Of a stretch of 64,000 nucleotides of DNA, positions 34,015 through 44,221 are shown one piece after another (within the stretch, counting starts at the first letter, position 1; every line of letters begins with the position of its first letter). A program made the translations under genes and the position numbers. Source of the DNA: Phanerodontia chrysosporium (lineage: Eukaryota > Basidiomycota > Agaricomycetes > Polyporales > Phanerochaetaceae); assembly GCA_001910725.1 (NCBI GenBank), contig MJGA01000007.1:1364001-1428000 (forward strand), given 5' to 3'. The notes under the pieces were generated by a model that ran no database searches, was not told where the DNA came from, and saw only the letters and a list, made by a program, of their open reading frames with translations.

Positions 34015-36490
34015 CTAGCGACCATTCAGCGACCGCACCGTCTCTCCTCCATCTGCTGTGCCGTTTGTATAGCTCCCACCCCCAGCCATGCCTGCGATTG
34101 TTCTCTGCAAATCCGTCCATTCCGTCTCGCGGGGTAGCGCCATGTCCCCAATGTCGTAAACGTAGAGCTTTCCGTCGCTGCCTCCGAGAGCGGCACGCCG
34201 TCCATCCTTGTGATCCCATTGTAGTTTGTTGATGGCACGTCCTTGCCCCACGGTTGTCGACACGACCGGAACCTAGTTCCATTGAGATCGGAGGCCCGGA
34301 GCGTGAGAGAACTCCGCCACCTACCTCCGTGTCCGAGTTAAGATTCCACAGGTCAAATTTACCGGAGCCATCGACGGAACCAAAGACTGCAGGATGAGCT
34401 GGGTGCCATTTCACGTCGTAAACATAGTCATCTGCTTCGTCGAAGGAATACAAGGGTGCGACAACGTTTGCGCTTGTAGACGGCTTGGCGAGTGACTTTG
34501 CACGCCAAAGCTTGACCGTCCAATCCACAGAGCACGTCAGGAATAGGTCCGAGAAATCGACGGGCCCGTGCAGCGGGTGGAAGTGCAGGCCCATAACTGG
34601 CCCTGAATGTCCCTTGTAGACATCGTATTGGTTGAGACCCGCCTTGGCGCCGGCCCGATCGTACCTGTTGGCCTGGTACACATTGCCTTCTTCCGTGCCG
34701 ACCCAGAACGTCGTGGTCTCATTGTCAGGGAAGTTGAGCGTCGTAATTGCTACTTCTCCCGTCTTGTTATGTCCGGCATGGACAAGCTCGAGCGTTTCCT
34801 GCGGCCAATCTCAGCACATTCGTAATACCATCGGACTGGACGTATGTACCTGGGGTTGCGCGAGCATGTCGACGAGCCAGCTGCACACCGTGCCATCTGT
34901 GCTGCTCGTGATCAAATTATGCGCGTTCTGCGTGCCGACCATCTGCATCGCGTAGACCGGATGCGTGTGACCCGCCGCAGACAAAGGTGTCTTCAGCACC
35001 GGGAGATGCTTTGATCGAGTATCCCATAGGAGGATCTGTCCCGAGTACGTCCCACCAAAGATGAGATTTGAATGGAACGGAGAGAACGTTACGGAAAGAA
35101 CGTCTGACTGCGAGGGTTTAAGTCGAGTCGAGTCCTCGTTTTGTGAAGGCTCTATGACGAACCTGAGAGTGGAAGACAAACTCCGGGCGTTCCAGGAGGT
35201 GCATATTCCACACTGCGACGATCCCATCGGGCTCGTTGAGTGCGGCCGGGTTCTTGTTGTATGATGCACAACTTAACTCCGGATACTACACTCTTCCATG
35301 AGGGAGATCACAGATGGATGGAAAGGGAGGCGTACCTTTGGCGACCAATCTACATCTGTGATAGATCGGTTTTTGCCATACCGCTCGTCATAGAATTCGC
35401 ACAGACGTTTGACTCTCCGGCCCTCAGAATCATCGCTACGCACGTCAGCTATGACACGCGAAACTACTGCGAATGCAACTTACGCGCCGGTCTCTGTGCC
35501 GATGGTGTAATCGCGCACATAGTCGTAGTTATCATTCAGTGCCCGCTGGATGATCTTAGTGGAATGCTCTACGAAGTCAAGGAACTCGGGTGCAGAGAAG
35601 ATGCTCGCTTTCTCCTCCTCCGTCATCTCTGCAAAAGGTTGGCTACCTCCCTCGCAAGATACAACGCACGCTTACCTCGGATTTCCGCCTCAATCTCCTT
35701 GTCGAGTTGAACGCTCTCCTCCTCGAGCTCCTTCTCGCGTTGGGCGCGTTCCGCCTCTGCTACCTCTCGTTCCCGGAGAAGACGTTGGCGTATCTCCTCT
35801 TCAGAGGTTGCAGTAGAAGACTCCTCTTCGAGAGCCATAGTTTGCACTTCCTTGTTGTAAATTACGCGTTCCTGCATAGCGGATTAGTTCACGGTTGACA
35901 ACGGCTGCGTAGCCAGCAGACCTTCTGAGGCAACTCGAAGAGCTCTTGCTCCATGTCAATTAGGTCGGGTATCATCCGTGGGGTCATCTCTCTGGAACAG
36001 TAAGACACCACGCCGCGCGTATGTATACATACGCGCACCTGTCCATAACATGGTCGGTGCCGCCATTGGACATCATCATAGTCGTTCCGAAACTGAGGCG
36101 GTCAGAAGTCACATCGCTCTGTCTGCTTGCACGGCCTGATTGAGATTGAGACAATGAGGATGGGCCAGGCAGGGGAGTTGAGGACGGCAAGAGAGGTGTA
36201 CCGGGTATTGAAGAAGATGGAGAATCGACAGGGTCGAGCGTTGTCCTGCGACTGGGCCCGATGAGGGTAGAGACGAGGTCGTCAACATCTCGTTGAGCAA
36301 CGGCAATACTCGATGACTGGTGTGAATACGATTCAGCATGTTCACAGTCGTGTCACGAAACATGCGTGCATACCGGAGACCCTTGGGCTCTGCGTTCCAG
36401 CTCCTGCTGCTTTCTGAGCTCCTTGGCTTTCTTGAGCTCGGCGAGCTTTGCTCGCTTTGCCTCGATCTCTGCTCGCCGTCGGTCTGACAT
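34015..36490 (-). CDS. Cytoplasmic dynein intermediate chain (WD40)
   Basis: Links the dynein heavy chain to dynactin and cargo. N terminus MSDRRRAEIEAKRAKLAELK is the charged helix that binds p150/dynactin. It is followed by a Ser/Pro-rich linker (IPGTPLLPSSTPLPGPSSL) and a second coiled coil (EEEIRQRLLREREVAEAERA). Then comes the WD40 propeller: EPDGIVAVWNMHLLERPEFV, SDVLSVTFSPFHSNLIFGG, YSGQILLWDTRSKHLPVL, LITSSTDGTVCSWLVDML, VDFSDLFLTCSVDWTVKLW, VYDVKWHPAHPAVFGSVDGS, and GGSDGKLYVYDIGDMALP. About ten exons; start ATG at 36490 is the first Met of the conserved helix. It is divergent from ERG7 with 237 bp between the start codons, where TATA-like tatatatccc (36646-36655) could serve ERG7. 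Confidence 0.92.
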
Positions 36491-36727
36491 CCCGCGTGAC
36501 TGCTGCTGTAGCCGTGGTCGTGGTCAAAAGTTGATGGCAGGACCGGGATTTACGAGAGCGTGGTCGCGTCAATTCAGGTGTAACGACGCGCTTGACGCCG
36601 ACTGGATCTCTTCGTCGAACCATTTGCTCGAGAAATACAGTATGCATATATATCCCGTTTCCAACCTTTCGTGATTTCAACCTTGCCGGTGCTCCATCGA
36701 TCGCCTTCGAGGTCCCAAATAGCGCAG

Positions 36728-39235
36728 ATGGCCTATAGTCCGCTTCACGATCTCCCATCGACCGGGAAGACGCGTCTCACTGACTACTCGAAGTGGAGGC
36801 TCTCTGTTACGGACGATGGTCGTCATACATGGCATTATCTCAGGACTGATGAGGAGTGCGAGAGATGGCCGCAGACAGTACTAGACAAGTACTGGCTTGG
36901 ACTACCCTTGGTGCGTCTCTTATAGCTCCCACCTGATCGCGAACTTAGCTGGCATCTCCCAGGACTTGCCCGCCTTGCCACCTGCAAAAACTGCGCTTGA
37001 GGCTGCACGCAATGGCTATACGTTCTACAAGCACCTCCAAGCACATGATGGACACTGGCCAGGAGAGTATGGCGGGCCCATGTTCTTACTCCCCGGCCTT
37101 GTCATCGGATCCTACGTGACTGGCATGCCGTTCAAGCAGGAAGAACGTCTAGAGATGATTCGCTATCTGCTGAATAGGGCGCACCCAGAGGACGGGGGCT
37201 GGGGAATGTATGTCCTCAAGTTCTTGGTGCAATGTTCACCCGCTAATACTGCCAAGCCATGTCGAGGGACCATCCACAGTCTTCGGAACAGCATTGAACT
37301 ACTGCGTCATGCGCATCCTTGGGGTCCCCGCGGACCATCCTGCTCTAGTCAAAGCGCGTGCTACCCTGCACAAGCTTGGTGGTGCGACTGGTGCGCCAGC
37401 CTGGGGAAAGTTCTGGCTTTCGGTCTTGAATGTCTACGACTGGGAGGGAAACAATCCCATCACACCGGAGCTCTGGTACGTGGCGTAACGCTTTAATGGC
37501 AGTTGTTACTATATTATGATGTAGGGTCTTCCCCGACTGGCTCCCGTTCCATCCCCATAAGTGGTGGATACATACTCGCACCGTTTACATACCCATGGCA
37601 TATCTTTATGGTATCCGCTACAGGATGGAGGAGAACGACCTCGTCCTCGCCCTTCGAGAGGTATGTACGAGACATCCTCGTCATAGCCCATGTCTCAAAC
37701 CGGATTCACAGGAGCTTTACCCTACGGATTACTACAAAATCGACTGGCCGGCCCAACGCAACAACGTTGCGGCGGCAGATCTCTACATGCCGCACACAAC
37801 GGTTCTGAACTCGATGTACCTCATCCTTGGCGCATACGAACAATGTGCCATCCCGCCTGTCCGTCGTATGGCCCTCGACAAGTGCTACAGGCTCATCGTT
37901 CAAGAGGACGAGAATACCGGCTACCAGACCCTTGGCCCAGTTTCTAAGATGATGAATCTCATCGTTCGCGCGCTCGTTGACGGGCCTGAAAGTGATGCGT
38001 ACAAGCGCCACATGGCGGCCCGAGACGACTTCATGTGGGTCGGCGCCGAGGGCATGATGATGACGGGCACAAACGGCAGCCAACTCTGGGACATCGCATT
38101 CATCACGCAGGCCCTCGTGGAATCCGGTCTCGCAGAGGAACCTGAGAACCGTGAAAGCCTGATCAAGGCTCTCGAATGGCTTGACATGACTCAGATCAAG
38201 GACCACCCGCGGCACTTCAAGACATCGTACCGCCATCCCACGAAGGGCGCATGGCCATTCTCGACTCGGACCCAAGGATACACTGTAAGCGACTGTACCG
38301 GAGAAGGTCTCAAGGCCGTTCTGTACATCCAAAACCACGTCGAGGGCGCGCCGAAGCTAGTCTCAGAGCGGCGTATGCAGGATGCTGTGGATATCCTCCT
38401 TGACATGCAGAACACGGATGGTGGATTTGCCAGCTACGAACTCATTCGCGGGCCTACTTGGCTCGAATGGCTGAATCCTGCGGAAGTCTTCGGCGATATA
38501 ATGATCGAGCACAGCTACCCGGAGTGCACGACCTCTGTCATCACCGCTCTGTCCATCTTCCGTCGCCATTATCCCGAGTATCGCAAGGAAGACATTGAGT
38601 AAGTGGCTCCTCAACTCTGCCGCCGTCTTTGCTGATGAAGTGCTGTAGCCGTGTCATGGCCGGTGCTGTCCGATTCCTGCATGCAGCTCAAAAACCTGAA
38701 GGCGGCTGGTATGGTTCGTGGGGGATCTGCTTCACATATGCGACGCAGTTCGCTCTTGAAAGTCTGTCTCTGGTCGGAGAGACATACGAGAATAGCGCCT
38801 CCGTACGACGGGCATGTGACTTCCTCATTAGCAAGCAGCGTACGGATGGTGGGTGGGGCGAAAGCTACAGGGTGAGTTGTTTCGTCAGTGCACTACAGAA
38901 CGTCGTCCTGACGTTGATTTTAGTCTTGCGAGCTCGGCAAATGGGTCGATCATAAGGAGACTCAAGTCGTGCAGACGGCATGGGCGGCGATGGCACTCAT
39001 GTATGCCCGATACCCCTATCCCGAGCCTATCGAACGCGCCGTCGCGCTCGTAATGTCGCGACAGCGACCAGACGGCTCCTGGGCACAGGAGGCGATTGAA
39101 GGGGTTTTCAATAAGAACGTCGCGATCGCGTATCCGAACTTCAAGTTCTCGTTCACGATCTGGATGCTTGGCAGGGCACACAAGTACCTGGAACAGCTGA
39201 AGAGCACATCCAATGGCAATGGACGGACCCATTAG
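36728..39235 (+). CDS. ERG7: Lanosterol synthase (oxidosqualene cyclase)
   Basis: Cyclises 2,3-oxidosqualene to lanosterol at the ER/lipid particle, the committed step of ergosterol synthesis. About 725 residues in eight exons. Blocks: [119 protein letters not shown]. The catalytic-acid motif reads [11 protein letters not shown] where many enzymes have DCTAE. QW motifs follow: [59 protein letters not shown]. The Asp that protonates the epoxide is present. ATG 36728 starts [17 protein letters not shown]. One intron (ends 37257) uses an AAG acceptor. Confidence 0.95.
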
Positions 39236-39486
39236 AGTAGGGGATGCATAGACTATGAATTTATCAATAGTCTACTTCAAGTTCATCTTCAGCTATCTAA
39301 TACGTTTCAATTCACTTGTCGTTCAATGCTGTAAGCTTCACTTCAAGTGATATCGTGAAGACGCGTCTGGTACACGTGTACTCGGGGAGACGCGACTTGA
39401 CCATCGCCGCTGATGGCGACCGCCACGTTCGCCTCTGTCACTGACCTCCATCTCGCCTCTGTCCTGCTGCTCGAACTTTCCTAGCC

Positions 39487-40564
39487 ATGTCTTCTGCATT
39501 CGCTGACCGTCCGTCCAAGACTCTCGTGCTCTTCGATGTCGACGACACGCTCACGCCTTCACGCCGAGTACGTCTCGAGTTCGCATCGCGTAAATCTTGT
39601 TGAATGCGAGCACGCGCCCCCAGCTCGGGTCGCCAGAGATGCTAGAGCTCCTCCGTCAGCTCCGGAAGAAGGTCGTCATCGGAGTGGTAGGCGGCTCGGA
39701 CTTTGTTAAGATCTCCGAGCAGCTCGCTATTGGAGGTGCCAACCGTGCGTGCTTGGCCGTGAATACCTCAATCCCGCACTGACGTTGCCGTATAGCCCTC
39801 GAGGAGTTCGACTACTTCTTCGCAGAGAACGGCCTGGTTGCCTACAAGCTTGGAAAGCAGCTCTCACAACAGTCATTCATCAGCTGGATTGGTGAAGAGA
39901 AGTATAAGAAACTCGTGAACTTCATCCTTCACTACATTGCAGACCTCGATATACCTATCAAGCGGTGCGCCCCTTCTTGACCTGCGCGTGCGATTTCATT
40001 TGACAATGCTTATAGGGGAACGTTCATCGAGTTCCGCAACGGTATGATCAACGTGAGCCCAATAGGCCGTAACGCGACGTATGTTACTTCTTCTTGATGT
40101 TGCAGTGCGTTAATAATGGTCTGCAGTGTCCAGGAGCGCCATGACTTCGAGAAATTCGACAAAGTGCGTACCCAACGTCTGCCCATCGCTCTTCGCTCAA
40201 TTTGTTCTACACAGGAAGCTGGCGTTCGGGCAGAGTTCGTGCGCGTGCTGAAGGAGAAGTTCCCTGATTATGGCCTGAAGTTCAGCATCGGCGGACAGAT
40301 CTCCTTCGATGTCTTCCCTAACGGCTGGGACAAAACTTACTGTCTGCGCCATGTCGAGACGAGGGCTTCTCAGAGATCCACTTCTTCGGCGACAAGACGT
40401 TCGAGGTATATTCGACTGGTTGTCTATATTGGGGCCTTTTACTGACTGGCTCATAGGGTGGCAACGACTATGAGATCTTCTCGGATCCCCGCACAATTGG
40501 GCATACGGTCAAGAGCCCGCAGGACACGATGCGCGTCCTCAAGGAGCTGTTCTTCACCTCTTAG
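39487..40564 (+). CDS. SEC53: Phosphomannomutase, with a one-base frame break
   Basis: Converts mannose-6-P to mannose-1-P for GDP-mannose and protein glycosylation; essential in yeast. HAD-type nucleophile motif FDVDDTLT near residue 15, then [78 protein letters not shown] and the C-terminal [18 protein letters not shown]. At 40359-40360 only two bases (AC) separate two GAG codons where the family needs a full codon. The upstream frame then reads [10 protein letters not shown] while the conserved [14 protein letters not shown] lies one frame over. Eight exons. Either a consensus error or a disrupted allele; the segment holds magnesium-binding residues, so skipping it by splicing is unlikely to give an active enzyme. 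Confidence 0.9.
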
Positions 40565-40659
40565 TCTAATCGCTACGACGACTTCTGGACGGGATATATA
40601 GGAACAAGCGCTAGTAATACATTCCTGCTATACAGGCCACACTTAAGAACTAGATCTAT

Positions 40660-42657
40660 CTATACTCTACCACGCCATCTTCGCCAAAGCACAGTGCTCA
40701 CACCACCCGCGAACGCAAGCGCGGCGATGCATATTGAGAAGGTGGTCTGCCAACAATGCGGGCCACGACATACGTCTCCGTCGCTTGAGACTGGCTCTCC
40801 GGATACAGACGACGCCCGGTTGGCGAGGAAGGCATAAAGGTATGAGAATATCGTTGTCCCGACGAACGGGGCGTACGAAATAATGCCGAAGTTGCGGCCC
40901 AGATTTGCAGGACCGTAGATGGCACTGAGAATACCCGGACTAAAGAAGCTGTGTTAGCAGCTCACATTGACAGGGGTTATAAGAGAAAGGGGCGCACAGG
41001 ATCGTGAACGTCGTACCATAGGAGGCACCTACTCCAACGCTGAGTATGCCCATGCTCGCTTCTTGCGGAGGTGCTCCTGCAGCATTGTTTGCCACGAAAG
41101 ACACAAATGCGAGCAATAGTAGCGTACAGGCACCAAGCAAGAACGCTATCCTGGACAGGTAATGCCGTCGAGGGAATGCGTAGTAGACCAAACTCTTGGA
41201 GTTGTCATCGATGAGTGGTGCGCTCTCTGCTTCATTAACGTCTCCAAGCTCGTACCGGGAACTGCCAGGCGAAGGCCTTCGTTCCCTCGAATCAAGGTCA
41301 ACCGTGGGCCGCATATACGAGATGGGTACTGGGGCAATGAAGTCCGCCAACGGGCCAATCACAAGCCGGGAGATCGTGTTTGAGAAGGAGAGGAGCTGCA
41401 CTTGTATTGTGATGGATGAGCCGGCCGCTTGCGGAGCTAGTGGAGCGAGAGCAGAGATGCTGAGAGAACCAAGAGACAGGAAGATGAATGACAGGTTGGT
41501 GATGACCATCTCGGCCTACCCAAGTCCATGTAAGTAAGAGCGGACGTTGAGGCGACAGAATCGATACATACACATCCGACGACGACAGCAATCACTGCGA
41601 TCAGGGCCCAAAAATGAGGGTCTTGCGCGAGGTCGAGTGTAGAGCCATGCTGTGGAGGAGCAACCTCAGTTCGCTCTACGGTTACAATATCGACCTCAAT
41701 TGAAGGAGCCTTCTTCGGGGACTCTGCTCTGAGCGGCGAGACAGAGTGCCGTCGTGAAAGTAAAGGGGAGGTCTCAGCCGATGAGACACGAGCTTCAGAT
41801 GTTGAGATCTCTTGCTGGGACACGCGGCCAGCTGCATCTTCAGCCTCACGTGGGGCAAGGGACGTTGTCGGCGATCGTCCTGGAAGGAATCCGGCGCCGA
41901 ATAGGTGGACAGCGCCAGTCACAATGGCGAGCAAAGAGAGAAAATGTGTGACGTTCAGTGCTCCATTCTTCGTGAAGATGCGCTCGGCAATGAGAGAAAG
42001 AAGTAGAGGCGAGCATCCGAAGAGGGCCATACTCGTTCCAGATGCGACACCAATGTAATGGGGAAATGTTCGTGTCGCGGAGAATACGAAAGAGAAGTAT
42101 CTAGATCATAAGTGAGGTTCAGACAATAGACACAGTATGGATACACGCACGAGAACACGGTGCCAACGCCAATCAGCCCGAAGTAGAGGACCATACGCCT
42201 GAACACCCCAGTCGTGTCGGTCGTGCTGGTGTCTTTGGGGGGCACGCCAGCGATCTCATAGGCGAACAAACCGAATCCAAGGGAGAAGCAAATCCCGGCA
42301 ACGAAAGAGCAGGTGCGGGCGCCGCGAGTGTCGAAGACCTTGCCTACCAAGGCAGCAATTGGGTATTGACCAACCATACCACTGCGAACCAGAATTGTCA
42401 ACATTGATCCGTCGTAGACATGGAATTAGAACACACGCGAGGGCAATGGTTGTCAATTGGGGCTGCGTGAAGTGATGATGCTCTACGAGAGCTGGAGAAA
42501 AGAGAGGAAAACTGTATAGACCTCCCGCCCACAGCCTGCACGAGGATGTGTCAGATTAGCTCATGGTAGACGGAGACATAGCTAGCTGTTGGACTCACGC
42601 GTTTCCTGCGATTGCAACACAGCGCAGGCATATCTTACCCCAACTCAGATTCGACAT
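40660..42657 (-). CDS. MCH1: Major facilitator transporter, MCH1-like
   Basis: Twelve-helix-type transporter related to fungal Mch1 and plant nodulin-like carriers; the substrate is unproven and yeast MCH1 does not transport monocarboxylates. Start MSNLSWGKICLRCVAIAGNA leads to a first helix; then HHHFTQPQLTTIALA, YPIAALVGKVFDTRGARTCS, FVAGICFSLGFGLFAYEIAG, HYIGVASGTSMALFGCSPLL, a long cytosolic Ser-rich loop (about 41650-41850 with ISTSEARVSSAETSPLLSRR), DPHFWALIAVIAVVVGC, LSFIFLSLGSLSISALAPLA, then FLLGACTLLLLAFVSFVANN and GPANLGRNFGIISYAPFVGT. It ends VLWRRWRGRV. Start ATG 42657. Convergent with SEC53, stops 96 bp apart. Exact exon ends in the middle were not all traced. Confidence 0.82.
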
Positions 42658-42944
42658 GGTATGACAGGAGACGGGAGACTAGGACAAGAGCACGTGGTGG
42701 TCTCTGCCTATGTTCGTGTGAGAGCGTATCGCCGAGTCATGGGCAGCGATGTGGCGCTTTCACATGCTTTGCAGCAACTGAGATACTGGACTTGTCTTGA
42801 GTTCAGTACGACATATGAACTAGCTGACTGTTTCACGGCGAGTAAACTAGGCAAGATTATCCCAGTGGCGACCGAACAGACATGGATGCTACTTAGTAGA
42901 TGTAAGGACAAGGTATGAGGAGCGAACGACAGGGCTGGTGTAGT

Positions 42945-43977
42945 CTATGCGGAAGTAGGAGGCTTTACTTCCTGGGCAACGTCCGCATTGCTGTCACTGG
43001 TCACAGGGGTTTCTTGGACCGTCTCTTGTTGATTGGTTGCAGCAGAAGGCTTCTGCACAAGTTCCTGCTCGGTGGCAGCGGCGGCCATCTCCTGCTGAAT
43101 GATCTTGCCAGCAAGAGCTCCAACTTGTACGTCGGGCCTCTGAAGCCGGGCCTCCTCCATCTTTTTGCTCACAGCATCGAAAATCTTTTTGCCGACGCCT
43201 AGAGGTGCTCGCTCCCAGCGCACGACCCGCATACCTACACCCGCCAACGGATGCTTCTCGAGGTATCGGACCCACCGCTCGATGACCTCGGGGTCGGTAT
43301 CCCAAGCTTTGATGACGCGCTTGTGTGTCTTGCGGTCAAAGTTCTCCTGTGACTTCTTGTGCACGAACGGGCCCTTGAGGACTGTCCACAGGCTGCGTTG
43401 AATTGGCAAGGGCGCCGGCTTCGAGATCGGGATGGCCAGAGCGGAGGCAGTATGTGTCACAAAGTGGGAGAATAGCTGGAGGAGAGGGACATGGTACGAG
43501 CGCAGGTGGATGATCGCTGCCGGGATGCCATACGTCCGTGGGTGGTAGATGGGCTCGAACAGTGACCGGCCGTGTATGATTGCAGCAGCAATCTCTTCTT
43601 CCGACACGTTCGCCAGGTCAACTTCTTCCGAGTCTTCTTCAAACCCCTCAATGCCCTCCATATCTTCGAATGCCTCTATTCCTTCCATCTCATGTCCACT
43701 GGCGGCCGTGACCGATGCAGCAGCGCTATCGAGCGCAGCTTCTGCATGTTGCTCCGGAACGACTTCGGAGGCATAACGCCTTTGCAGAACAGGAGTGACG
43801 GTCCTAATGACGTGCTATATGAGCGTTCGGTGTGTATCCTTAGAACCTGCGGACGTACGAAGTGCTCGCGACTCTAGCCCTAGTCTCGAGGTGAACGGCT
43901 CTGCAGGCGCCTGTTGCAGATGCAGAGGCACGCGAAGCCCAGCTCCTTGCGGCCCTCAGAGGCACCCGAGCAAACAT
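42945..43977 (-). CDS. RSM10: Mitochondrial small ribosomal subunit protein uS10m
   Basis: Structural protein of the mitoribosome 37S subunit. Two exons: the first encodes an Arg/Ala-rich presequence (MFARVPLRAARSWASRASAS), the second starts HVIRTVTPVLQRRYASEVVP after a 41-nt intron. An acidic linker (EDMEGIEGFEEDSEEVDL) precedes the uS10 fold: RTYGIPAAIIHLRSYHVPLL, LFSHFVTHTASALAIPISKP, LPIQRSLWTVLKGPFVHKKS, QENFDRKTHKRVIKAWDTDP. The C-terminal extension after KKIFDAVSKKM is Gln/Glu-rich and probably disordered. Divergent from POL3 with 244 bp between start codons. Start ATG 43977 chosen for its presequence. Confidence 0.92.
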
Positions 43978-44221
43978 CTTGAACACGACCACAGCACCGT
44001 GGGTTTTATGGCAGGGCGGGGCAGTCCCGAGGTGGCAGAGCGAAGACAGAGCGTAAGCGCCCAAACGCGAACTCTGCCGCTTAGCTAGCGCCTATCACGC
44101 GCGTCTAACCAGAGCCGCGTCTCATTTCTGGTCGCCGCACGCGTCCTAACCTCTGTCCTCCAACTCCCGTTCTGCGGTTTCTCTCCCCTACGTCTTCTTT
44201 AGCTCCATCTAACGCGTAAAA

